The notes beneath the pieces were generated by a model. It did no database searches, was not told the origin of the DNA, and saw only the letters and a list, made by a program, of their open reading frames with translations. Below are positions 12,546 to 19,563 of a stretch of DNA of 33,030 nt, piece by piece. Position numbers and translations under genes: made by a program. The stretch is from Rhodocyclaceae bacterium (GTDB taxonomy: Bacteria; Pseudomonadota; Gammaproteobacteria; Burkholderiales; Rhodocyclaceae), in the NCBI GenBank assembly GCA_008933825.1, contig WBUF01000026.1:1-33030 (forward strand), read 5' to 3'. Numbering within the stretch: position 1 is the first letter of the stretch; each line of letters opens with the position of its first letter.

Positions 12546-13040
12546 TCAGACTTCCGGCAGCGTCTTCGCCAGCACCTGCTCGGTCTGGCGCACGCGGAAG
12601 TCGGCCAGCTTCTTCGCCAGTTCCTTGTCGGACAGCGCCAGCATGGCGACGGCGAAGAGGGCCGCGTTGGTGGCGCCGGCCTCGCCGACGGCGAAGGTGG
12701 CCACCGGAATGCCGCCGGGCATCTGCACCATGGAGAGCAGCGAATCGAGGCCCTGCAGGTGCTTGGAGGGCATCGGCACGGCGAGCACCGGCAGTTCGGT
12801 TTTCGCCGCCAGCACGCCGGCGAGGTGGGCCGCGCCGCCGGCGGCGCCGATCAGCACCTTGAGGCCGCGGTCGTCCGCCATGCTCGCGTAGTCGAGCGCG
12901 GCGTCCGGAGTGCGGTGCGCCGAGAGGACTTTCGCTTCATAGGGCACGCCGAAGCGCTTCAGCGTCTCGGCGCAGACCTTCATGACGGGCCAGTCGGAAT
13001 CCGAGCCCATGACGATACCCACGAGCGGGTGCTTGGTCAT
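12546..13040 (-). CDS. purE: N5-carboxyaminoimidazole ribonucleotide mutase
   Basis: Class I PurE, which converts N5-CAIR to CAIR in purine synthesis. 164 residues, the usual length. Motifs: [14 protein letters not shown] (substrate phosphate loop), KVLSAHRTP with the catalytic His, [47 protein letters not shown]. The ATG at 13038-13040 is preferred over the upstream in-frame ATG at 13046 because AGGGAG is about seven bases from the former and too close to the latter. It begins two bases after the folD stop, so folD-purE is one operon; both serve one-carbon and purine metabolism. Confidence 0.97.
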   Translation of the reverse strand: MTKHPLVGIVMGSDSDWPVMKVCAETLKRFGVPYEAKVLSAHRTPDAALDYASMADDRGLKVLIGAAGGAAHLAGVLAAKTELPVLAVPMPSKHLQGLDSLLSMVQMPGGIPVATFAVGEAGATNAALFAVAMLALSDKELAKKLADFRVRQTEQVLAKTLPEV

Positions 13041-13042
13041 GT

Positions 13043-13918
13043 TCATTCTCCCTGTTTGCATGCAGCGCGGTCGGCGCTCTCGATGGTGTTGGCGAGCAGC
13101 ATGGTGATGGTCATCGGGCCCACGCCGCCCGGCACCGGGGTGATCAGCGAGGCAACTTCCTTCGCCGACTCGAAATCCACGTCGCCGCAGAGTTTTCCCG
13201 CATCTGGTCCCTCTTGCAGGCGGTTGATGCCGACGTCGATGACCACCGCGCCCGGCTTGACCATGTCGCCGGTGATCATCTTCGGCTTGCCCACCGCGGC
13301 GACGAGCACGTCGGCACGGCGGGTGTGGAAGGCCAGGTCCTTCGTCTGCGAATGGCAGACGGTGACCGTGGCGCTGGCGGCGATGAGCAGCAGCGTCATC
13401 GGCTTGCCGACGATGTTGCTGCGGCCGACCACCACCGCCTCCTTGCCGCGCAGCGAGATGCCCTCGGCGCTGAGCATCTCCATGACGCCGTAGGGCGTGC
13501 AGGAGATGAAGCGCGGGTTGCCCTGCGCCAGCAGGCCGACGTTCTCGGCGTGGAAGCCGTCGACGTCCTTCTCGGCAGAGATCGCCTCGAGCACCTCGTC
13601 CTCGTCGAACTGGGCGGGCAGCGGCAGCTGCACCAGGATGCCGTGGATCTTCGGATCGGCATTCAGCGCGGCGATCTTGTCCATCACCTTCTCCGGCGGC
13701 GCGTCGGCGGGGAACTCGTACTTCTCGGAATGCACGCCGACCGCCTCGCAGGCCTTGATCTTGTTGCGCACGTAGACCTGGGAGGCCGGGTTCTCGCCGA
13801 CCAGGATCACGGCCAGGCCGGGCTTGAACCCCTGTGCTGCGAGCTCGGCCGCGCGATGGCGAAGGGATTCGCGGAGTTTCGCGGATAGTGCGTTGCCGTC
13901 GAGAATTTTGGCGGTCAT
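13043..13918 (-). CDS. folD: Bifunctional methylenetetrahydrofolate dehydrogenase / cyclohydrolase
   Basis: Interconverts 5,10-methylene-, methenyl- and 10-formyl-tetrahydrofolate, the formyl donor for purine synthesis. 291 residues. Motifs: [20 protein letters not shown] with the catalytic Tyr and Lys, [34 protein letters not shown] (NADP loop), and the family signature [15 protein letters not shown] near the end. The start is ATG 13918. The upstream leader holds a stem-loop that probably ends the iorAB transcript. A TAAAAT at 13967-13972 could be its own -10 box, but with no convincing -35. Confidence 0.97.
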   Translation of the reverse strand: MTAKILDGNALSAKLRESLRHRAAELAAQGFKPGLAVILVGENPASQVYVRNKIKACEAVGVHSEKYEFPADAPPEKVMDKIAALNADPKIHGILVQLPLPAQFDEDEVLEAISAEKDVDGFHAENVGLLAQGNPRFISCTPYGVMEMLSAEGISLRGKEAVVVGRSNIVGKPMTLLLIAASATVTVCHSQTKDLAFHTRRADVLVAAVGKPKMITGDMVKPGAVVIDVGINRLQEGPDAGKLCGDVDFESAKEVASLITPVPGGVGPMTITMLLANTIESADRAACKQGE

Positions 13919-13925
13919 GGCAGTC

Positions 13926-13955
13926 GGAAAGAAATGCGGAGCCCGGAGGCTCCGC
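13926..13955 (-). terminator. Stem-loop terminator between iorB and folD
   Basis: Perfect stem GCGGAGCC / GGCTCCGC with a four-base loop, followed on the minus strand by ATTTCTTTCC. It sits after iorB and eight bases before folD. If folD also has a promoter near 13970, the hairpin would lie in its leader and could attenuate it. Confidence 0.6.
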
Positions 13956-13978
13956 GGAACGAGGCTATTTTACGATGG

Positions 13979-13998
13979 ATTCCCGCCTTCGCGGGAAT
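13979..13998. repeat. Extragenic palindrome
   Basis: ATTCCCGC, CTTC, GCGGGAAT: a perfect eight-base inverted repeat just past the iorB stop. This type is a common dispersed extragenic repeat of high-GC proteobacteria. With no T-run it is not a terminator on its own. Confidence 0.5.
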
Positions 13999-14003
13999 AC
14001 CGG

Positions 14004-14615
14004 CTAGGCGGTCGCCGGAGCCGCCGCCTGCGCGGCGGCGCGGCCGGCGGCGAAGGCCCTGCGGTTCGCTTCGACCACCTGCTCGCCTTTGCGCGCGAAG
14101 CGCTTGACGATGCAGTCGAGCAGCACCTCGGCCGAGAACGGCAGCTGGTCGGCGATGGCCCCCAGCATGACGGTGTTGCCCAGTCGCAGGTCGCCCAGGT
14201 CGCGCGCGAGGGTGGCGGCGTCGAAGGACACCGTGCGCACGCCGCGCGCCTTCATCTCGCCGATCGGGTCGTCCGGGTACTTGAACAGACCCAGCTCGAC
14301 CACCGGCGGCACCAGGCGCGCATCGTTCACCAGCGCCAGGGCCCCGGGCTTGAGGTAGTGCGCCCAGCGCAGCGCCTCGGCGGCCTCGAAGCCGAGCAGC
14401 ACGTCGGCCGTGCCCGGCGCAATCTGCGGCGAGAGCACCTTCGGGCCGAAGCGCAGGTGCGAGGTGACCACGCCGCCGCGTTGAGACATGCCGGCGACCT
14501 CGGTCTTCTTCACGTCGTGGCCCTCGGCGATGGCCGCCTCGGACAGGATCTCGGTGGCCGTCATGACGCCCTGGCCGCCGATGCCGCAGACGAGAATGTT
14601 CGTGATGTTCGGCAT
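14004..14615 (-). CDS. iorB: Indolepyruvate:ferredoxin oxidoreductase, beta subunit
   Basis: 203 residues, the small (gamma-domain) subunit of the 2-oxoacid:ferredoxin oxidoreductase that oxidatively decarboxylates aryl-pyruvates to aryl-acetyl-CoA. Motifs: NILVCGIGGQGVMTATEILSEAA, KKTEVAGMSQRGGVVTSHLRFG, and LLGFEAAEALRWAHYLKPGA. Residues about 180-203 are an Ala-rich tail. The start ATG at 14615 lies seven bases after the iorA stop, so the subunits are co-transcribed. The enzyme acts in the cytoplasm, in breakdown of aromatic amino acids or related acids, and is oxygen sensitive through the alpha-subunit clusters. Confidence 0.95.
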   Translation of the reverse strand: MPNITNILVCGIGGQGVMTATEILSEAAIAEGHDVKKTEVAGMSQRGGVVTSHLRFGPKVLSPQIAPGTADVLLGFEAAEALRWAHYLKPGALALVNDARLVPPVVELGLFKYPDDPIGEMKARGVRTVSFDAATLARDLGDLRLGNTVMLGAIADQLPFSAEVLLDCIVKRFARKGEQVVEANRRAFAAGRAAAQAAAPATA

Positions 14616-14622
14616 GATGACC

Positions 14623-16494
14623 TCAGACGGGCTGAACGACGATGCGCGGCATGACCGGCTCGTAATGCACGATCGCCTCGGGTGCGCAGGGCTGCACGCA
14701 CAGCCCGCAGCCGGTGCAGGCGACGCTGTCGATGCGCGTGAAGGCGAGATCGACCTCCTTGCCCGATGGCTTCAGCACCCGGTCGCGGCGCGTGACGTGG
14801 ATGGCCGGGCAGCCGACCTCGACGCAGTTGCCGCAGCCGGTGCACTTGTCCTCCTGCACGACATAGGGCTTGAACGGCTTGAACTCCTCGATCAGCACGC
14901 AGGGGCGGTTGGTGATGATGACCGAGACGTCGTCGATCTTGACTTCCTCGCGCACCGTCTTGAACAGCACCGGCAGCTGGTAGGGATCGACCTCGTGGAT
15001 GCGTTCCGGTTTCACGCCGAGCGCCTCGATCAGCTTGCGGAAGTCGATGCGCGGCGCGCCCTGGCCGCGGATGTCGCGGCCGTTGGCCGGCGTGTTCTGG
15101 CCGCCGGTCATGCCCACCGTGCCGTTGTCGAGCAGCAGCACGGTGACGTTGCCGCGGTTCCAGGTGATGTCGAGCAGGCCCTGCATGCCCATGTGCATGA
15201 AGGTCGAGTCGCCGATGACGGCGAGCACCTTCTTGTTCTTGTCCGCCTCGCCGCGTCCCTTGTCCATGCCCAGCGCGATGCCCATCGAGGCGCCCATGCA
15301 GATGGTCGAGTCGAGCGAGTTCCACGGGTGCCCGGCGCCCAGCGTGTAGCAGCCGATGTCGCCGGAGATGGTCAGGTTCTTCAACTGCGACAGCGTGTAG
15401 TACACCCCCATGTGCGGACAGGAGGCGCACAGGGTCGGCGGCCGCGGAAAGAGCGGCGGCAGCGGCGTCGCCGACTCCGGCGCGGGCGACGCCTCCTTCC
15501 TGAGCAGGCGCGCGACGGCGGGCTTCACCACCTCGGGGGCGAGCTCGCCCATGCGCGGCAGGAAATCCTTGCCGTGGGCGGCAAAGCCGGCGGCCTTCAG
15601 TTCGTTCTCCAGCAACGGCTCGGTTTCCTCGACCACCACCAGCGTGTCGGCCATCTCCGCCAGTTGCGCCACCTTCTCCAGGGGCCAGGGATACGACAGG
15701 CCGAGCTTGAGCACCGGCGCATCGGGAAAGGATTCGCGCACGTGCATGTAGGCCGGGCCGCTGGTGACGAACGCCACGCGGCGATCGCTGCCGGGCTCGA
15801 GCACATTGAGCGGCGTCCGGTCGGAGAAGCGCTTCAGCTCTTGCTCGCGGGCGAGCATCAGCGGGATGCGCCGCTTGGCGTGGCCGGGCACCATCACCCA
15901 GCGTTCGGCGTTCTTGGAGAAGCCCTTCGGCTGGTGCGCGAAGCGCTCGCCCACCTTGACGAGGCCCTTGACGTGGCAGATGCGCGAGGTCAGGCGCAGG
16001 ATCACCGGCACCTGGTATTCCTCGGAGAGCTCGAAGGCATAGCGCGCCATGTCGCAGGCCTCCTGCGAGTCGGACGGCTCGAGCATGGGCACGTGGGCAA
16101 AGCGGCCCCAGAAGCGCGAATCCTGCTCGTTCTGCGAGGAAGACATGCCGACGTCGTCGGCCACGGCGATCACCAGGCCGCCCTCGACGCCGGTCAGCGT
16201 CAGGGTCATGAGCGGATCGGCGGCGACGTTGAGGCCGACGTGCTTCATGGCGCAGAAGGCGCGCGCGCCCATCATGGAAGCGCCGATGGCCACTTCCAGC
16301 GACACCTTCTCGTTCACCGACCACTCGGTATACAGATCCGGATAGGCGGACAGCGCCTCCAGCATCTCGGTCGCCGGCGTGCCCGGATAACCGGCGCAGA
16401 CCTTGGTCCCCGCCTCCCACACCGCGCGCGCCACGGCCTCGTTGCCCGACATCAGAAGCCGGCTCGCCGCCGGCGCCGGCATGACAGCTGCCAT
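14623..16494 (-). CDS. iorA: Indolepyruvate:ferredoxin oxidoreductase, alpha subunit
   Basis: 623 residues. The N-terminal pyrimidine-binding part has LLMSGNEAVARAVWEAG and CAGYPGTPATEM; the thiamine-diphosphate domain has the motif GDSTFMHMGMQGLLDITWN ... DN, after CASCPHMGVYYTL and GDIGCYTLG. The C-terminus carries two 4Fe-4S motifs, CTGCGNC ... CP and CTGCGLC ... CAP. The enzyme passes electrons to ferredoxin. I chose ATG 16492-16494 because AGGGG lies eight bases upstream; a GTG at 16503 is the alternative. An FNR-type site (16567-16580) lies upstream, in line with an anaerobic role. Confidence 0.95.
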   Translation of the reverse strand: MAAVMPAPAASRLLMSGNEAVARAVWEAGTKVCAGYPGTPATEMLEALSAYPDLYTEWSVNEKVSLEVAIGASMMGARAFCAMKHVGLNVAADPLMTLTLTGVEGGLVIAVADDVGMSSSQNEQDSRFWGRFAHVPMLEPSDSQEACDMARYAFELSEEYQVPVILRLTSRICHVKGLVKVGERFAHQPKGFSKNAERWVMVPGHAKRRIPLMLAREQELKRFSDRTPLNVLEPGSDRRVAFVTSGPAYMHVRESFPDAPVLKLGLSYPWPLEKVAQLAEMADTLVVVEETEPLLENELKAAGFAAHGKDFLPRMGELAPEVVKPAVARLLRKEASPAPESATPLPPLFPRPPTLCASCPHMGVYYTLSQLKNLTISGDIGCYTLGAGHPWNSLDSTICMGASMGIALGMDKGRGEADKNKKVLAVIGDSTFMHMGMQGLLDITWNRGNVTVLLLDNGTVGMTGGQNTPANGRDIRGQGAPRIDFRKLIEALGVKPERIHEVDPYQLPVLFKTVREEVKIDDVSVIITNRPCVLIEEFKPFKPYVVQEDKCTGCGNCVEVGCPAIHVTRRDRVLKPSGKEVDLAFTRIDSVACTGCGLCVQPCAPEAIVHYEPVMPRIVVQPV

Positions 16495-16566
16495 TTGCCC
16501 CACCCCTATGAATCGAAAAGAAAAAAATGAGAAGGACGAAACTACTTGGATGGGGGGCGTCGGCCC

Positions 16567-16580
16567 TTGATGCAGGTCAA
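16567..16580 (-). promoter_or_regulatory. FNR/ANR/DNR-type binding site upstream of iorAB
   Basis: In iorA orientation it reads TTGAC, CTGC, ATCAA, matching nine of ten defined positions of TTGAT-N4-ATCAA. The centre is 79 bases before the iorA ATG. A weak TAGTTT (16538-16543) about 30 bases further in would suit a class II activated promoter with the site near -41. The match is seen directly; the regulation is inferred. Confidence 0.6.
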
Positions 16581-16629
16581 AGGTGCTGCAGGGGCGGAAT
16601 CATCAGGCGGCCAGCCGCCGCCTCGCGCT

Positions 16630-17745
16630 TCAGCAGGCAAGCGGCGCGCGCTCGCGCGCGTCGCTCCACGGCATGATCGCATCGAGGCTGCGCAGCTGCA
16701 TCACCCCGTCGGCATTCACGCAGTAGTTGCCCGAGACGATCTGCTCGTGGAACAGCGCCTCGCGCTCGATGCGCGTGTGCTCGAAGACGATGCTGCGGAC
16801 GATGCGCGCCCCGCGCTGGATGTGGCAACCGTGGCCGATCCAGCTCGGCCCATGAATCTCGCAGCCGCTCTCGACGTGGGTGCCGGAAGCGAGATACACC
16901 GGTCCGCGCAGGTTGACCGTCTCCCAATCGACCCGCACGTTGAGGCCCACCCACACGTCCGGGCGCACTTCGCGCCCCGGGATGCGGATGCCCGGCACCT
17001 CGTGGCGCATCACCCGCTGCACCGCCTGCCAGTAGTCGGCCACCCGGCCGATGTCGATCCAGTGGAAGGCATGGCGCTGGGCGTAGAAGGGCAGCCCCTC
17101 CGCCACCAGGCGCGGGAAGAGGTCGCCGCCGATGTCGTAAATGCGGTTGGGCGGAATGAGTTCGAGCACTGCCGGCTCGAAGATGTAGATTCCGGTGCTG
17201 ATCCAGTTGGACTTGGCCTCGGCCACCGCCGGCTTTTCCTGGAAGGAGCGCACGCGCCCGGCTGCGTCGCTTACCACCACGCCGTAGTTGGGCGTCTCCG
17301 CCCAGGGCACTTCGCGCGTGACCACGCTGGCGAGCGCGCCGCGCCGCCGGTGCTCGGCCACCGCCGCGCTCAGATCGAGGTCGATGATGGCGTCTCCGCA
17401 AATCACCACCGTGGTCTCGTCGAAGAAGCCGCCGAACTCCTGGATGTGCTTCATGCCGCCGGCCGAACCCAGCGCGAACGGCACGATCTCGCCCCTGCTG
17501 ACGTGGCCCTCGAAGGAGTAGCCGATGTTCACCCCGAAGCGGCGGCCGTCGCCGAAATACTGCTCGATGCGCTCCGCCTGGTGGCTGGTGTTGATCATGA
17601 TCTCGGTCACGCCGTGGCGCTGCAGGTGCTCGATCAGGTATTCCATCACCGGCTTGCCGAGGATGGGAATCATCGCCTTCGGCAGGTCGTGCGTCAGCGG
17701 CCGCACGCGCGTTCCCTTGCCGGCCGCAAGTATCATCGCTTTCAT
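16630..17745 (-). CDS. Sugar-phosphate nucleotidyltransferase with C-terminal beta-helix (GMPP-like)
   Basis: 371 residues. The N-terminal nucleotidyltransferase domain starts at once with MKAMILAAGKGTRVRPLTHDLPKAMIPILGKP, the signature and lysine of the glucose-1-P/mannose-1-P transferases; further motifs are GSAGGMKHIQEF, VVICGDAIIDLDL, FQEKP, WISTGIYIF and HWIDIGRVADYWQA. From about residue 250 come left-handed beta-helix hexapeptides (VWVGLNVRVDWETVNLRGPV, GPSWIGHGCHIQRGARI). It activates a sugar 1-phosphate (GDP-mannose or similar) for polysaccharide synthesis; the exact sugar cannot be told. ATG 17745 is supported by GGGGG seven bases upstream. It is divergent from a PEP-CTERM gene and has a copy of the regulon element at its own predicted promoter. 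Confidence 0.88.
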   Translation of the reverse strand: MKAMILAAGKGTRVRPLTHDLPKAMIPILGKPVMEYLIEHLQRHGVTEIMINTSHQAERIEQYFGDGRRFGVNIGYSFEGHVSRGEIVPFALGSAGGMKHIQEFGGFFDETTVVICGDAIIDLDLSAAVAEHRRRGALASVVTREVPWAETPNYGVVVSDAAGRVRSFQEKPAVAEAKSNWISTGIYIFEPAVLELIPPNRIYDIGGDLFPRLVAEGLPFYAQRHAFHWIDIGRVADYWQAVQRVMRHEVPGIRIPGREVRPDVWVGLNVRVDWETVNLRGPVYLASGTHVESGCEIHGPSWIGHGCHIQRGARIVRSIVFEHTRIEREALFHEQIVSGNYCVNADGVMQLRSLDAIMPWSDARERAPLAC

Positions 17746-17876
17746 CGCTTTTCCCCCGCTTCGGCCGCCGGCCGAAAGATGTACGCATGCCCATCCTCCG
17801 CCGAGTTGCGCACGCCCATGTTCTCGATTTTGCCTTCGCTGAAACAGCGTCGATTCGGCGGGGATGTGTCGCAGGA

Positions 17877-17926
17877 ATTCTATCGCCGGGCCGCTTTCTC
17901 GCGCCATAGTCCGCACGGCCTATTGC
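17877..17926 (-). promoter_or_regulatory. Regulon element 1 with predicted promoter for the sugar nucleotidyltransferase
   Basis: On the plus strand 17906-17926 reads ATAGTCCG, CACGGC, CTATTGC. Because it is an imperfect palindrome it also reads on the minus strand (17923-17903) as ATAGGCCG, TGCGGA, CTATGGC. In the minus direction TGGCGC (17901-17906) and TAGAAT (17877-17882) with an 18-bp spacer form a plausible promoter for the nucleotidyltransferase, giving a leader of about 125 bases. That leader contains a perfect hairpin TTCGGCC / GGCCGAA at 17760-17776. No -10 box follows in the plus direction. Confidence 0.55.
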
Positions 17927-17990
17927 GCAATCCATCCGATGCCCGTGCGTCACGGAGCATGCCCGCCGACTTGCCCGCCCCTCCCCGGGC

Positions 17991-18035
17991 ATAGCTCCTT
18001 CGGGCTATTGCACAAATCACGATCCGACCTATAAT
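17991..18035 (+). promoter_or_regulatory. Regulon element 2 and sigma-70 promoter for PEP-CTERM protein 1
   Basis: The element 17991-18011 reads ATAGCTCC, TTCGGG, CTATTGC. Its last four bases start the -35 box TTGCAC (18008-18013). A perfect TATAAT follows at 18030-18035 after a 16-bp spacer, 33 bases before the ATG. The promoter is good by sequence; the operator role of the element is inferred from its recurrence. The whole 17746-18068 gap holds only this, element 1 and a 5'-leader hairpin. Confidence 0.72.
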
Positions 18036-18068
18036 CAAGCCGTTAGTTTGGCTCGCATCACGACAACA

Positions 18069-18863
18069 ATGATCATCCGCATCATTCGCAACATTCGCTT
18101 TGCTGCTTTGCTGCTCTCGGCTGCCGCATTGATCCTGGCCGCACCGGCGCAAGGCTCGACCCTGGCCTACTCGCACGACTTCCAGTGGGACGTCGGCGCC
18201 CCGGCGCCTTACGGCTGGTCGGCCGGCACCATCCAGTCGGCACCGAATCCGGACTACGACGGCTGGCGCCGCTTCCTGGGCGAATTTGTAAACGAAACCG
18301 TGACGCTGTCGCTGAACGATCTGGCGCCCCACGCCTTCGTCCAGGTGGAGTTCGACCTCTACCTGCTGCGCTCGTGGGACGGAGAATCCGACGAATTCGG
18401 CAAGGACTTCTTCGGCTTCAGGGCCGACGGCAGCCAGCTCCTGCGCGAGAGCTTCAGCAATGGCGGGGCCGGCCAGTCCTACTGCGGCTCGGCCTGCGTT
18501 TCCGGGCAAAGCGTGTATGCGCCGATGACCGGTGCCGCCGAAACCTACTCGCTCGGCTACCGATTCGACAACTGGCTGCCCGAGTCGCCGAAATACGGCA
18601 CCTCGGAAGTCATGGACTCCGTCTACCACTTCTCCTTCACCTTCGCCCACGGCGCGAGCAACCTGCAGCTGGCCTTTTTTGGCGAGGGACTGCAGCCGTT
18701 CTGGGTAAATCGCGAAGGTGGCGGCTATTGGGACGAAAGCTGGGGGCTCGACAATGTCAGCGTCCACCTGATGCCGGTGCCCGAGCCGCAAACCTGGGCC
18801 CTGCTCCTTGCCGGTTTCCTGCTGGCATTCGCTGCGCGCCGTCGCGCCGCAGCTGACTTTTAA
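18069..18863 (+). CDS. PEP-CTERM protein 1, secreted beta-rich domain
   Basis: 264 residues. The signal peptide spans about 1-29 (FAALLLSAAALILAAPAQG). The exported domain (about 33-243) is rich in beta strands and aromatics, for example VQVEFDLYLLRSWDGESDEF, YHFSFTFAHGASNLQLAFFG and WGLDNVSVHL, a pattern like secreted jelly-roll domains of unknown function. Cys139 and Cys143 (SYCGSACVSG) could form a small disulfide loop. It ends with the sorting tail VPEP (247-250), a hydrophobic stretch WALLLAGFLLAFA and RRR. Exosortase removes such tails and the protein is then handled with exopolysaccharide. ATG 18069 is used; a TTG at 18048 is in frame but precedes the predicted transcript only just. 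Convergent with bcsS, seven bases apart. Confidence 0.9.
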   Translation: MIIRIIRNIRFAALLLSAAALILAAPAQGSTLAYSHDFQWDVGAPAPYGWSAGTIQSAPNPDYDGWRRFLGEFVNETVTLSLNDLAPHAFVQVEFDLYLLRSWDGESDEFGKDFFGFRADGSQLLRESFSNGGAGQSYCGSACVSGQSVYAPMTGAAETYSLGYRFDNWLPESPKYGTSEVMDSVYHFSFTFAHGASNLQLAFFGEGLQPFWVNREGGGYWDESWGLDNVSVHLMPVPEPQTWALLLAGFLLAFAARRRAAADF

Positions 18864-18870
18864 GTTTTCC

Positions 18871-19563
18871 TCAGTAAGGAAGCGACAGCTCGACGCCGGC
18901 ATAACCGCCGGTGCCGCTGCCTTCATCGTGGCGCAGGCCGCCCTTGATCAGGGCCGCAGAACGGCCGCCGAGCGGCAGGGCATACAGCCCGCCCATTTGC
19001 GTCGCCGTGTAATCGGGCCCGCCATGGCGCAGCAGCTCGACGCCGAGCAGGGTGCGCGGCGCCAGGGGATGCAGCAGGCGTCCGCGCAGCCAATACTTGT
19101 CGGCACCGAAGACATAGGCGGCGCCGGCATTCACGCGCCAGGCGCCGAGGCCGCGCTCGGTCTCCGCCTGCAGCTTCGCCCGCAGATGGCTGCCCCGGCT
19201 ATCGTTGGCGCGATCGTCCGGCGACAACTCCGTATGCTCGTAACGCGGGCCCAGATAGGCCGCCCACCAGTCGGCGCCGCTGGCGCCCCCCACGCCGACC
19301 GCCGCCTCCGCGCCGCGGGCGCGCGCATGCACCCTGGCGCCGTTCTTGTCGTATTCGTAGCGCGTCTCGTCGACCCACAGGCGCGCGCGCCAGGGCGCGG
19401 CGGACTGCGGCAGGACGACGGTGCCGACGTAAGCGTGGCGGCTGCCCTGGGCGCCGATTTCGGCGCCGGCCAGCGCGGTATTGTCGGAATGGGCGGAAAA
19501 GGAAGAGAAAGCGAGGCCGGCGGCGAGGAGGGAAAGTTGCGGCTTCCGTCGGATCGATCTCAT
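18871..19563 (-). CDS. bcsS: Cellulose biosynthesis protein BcsS-like
   Basis: 230 residues. A signal peptide (LSLLAAGLAFSSFSAHS) is followed by an outer-membrane-like, strand-rich domain: AGAEIGAQGSRHAYVGTVVLP, GASGADWWAAYLGPRYE, LQAETERGLGAWRVNAGAAYVFG, KYWLRGRLLHPLAPRTLLGVELLRHG and the aromatic C-terminus GGYAGVELSLPY, as expected for a small beta-barrel. This matches the BcsS family (cellulose biosynthesis, outer membrane, role unsettled). The ATG overlaps the stop of the glycosyltransferase gene (ATGA), so the two are co-translated. The family call is from recognition of the overall pattern, not a search. Confidence 0.72.
   Translation of the reverse strand: MRSIRRKPQLSLLAAGLAFSSFSAHSDNTALAGAEIGAQGSRHAYVGTVVLPQSAAPWRARLWVDETRYEYDKNGARVHARARGAEAAVGVGGASGADWWAAYLGPRYEHTELSPDDRANDSRGSHLRAKLQAETERGLGAWRVNAGAAYVFGADKYWLRGRLLHPLAPRTLLGVELLRHGGPDYTATQMGGLYALPLGGRSAALIKGGLRHDEGSGTGGYAGVELSLPY

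Noticed and set aside
16630..18068. Sigma-54 promoters (TGGCAC-N5-TTGC) before PEP-CTERM genes, as in PrsK/PrsR systems
   Set aside because: I looked upstream of each PEP-CTERM gene and found no GG/GC pair at -24/-12 spacing; sigma-70-type boxes fit instead, and no prsK or prsR is in the window.
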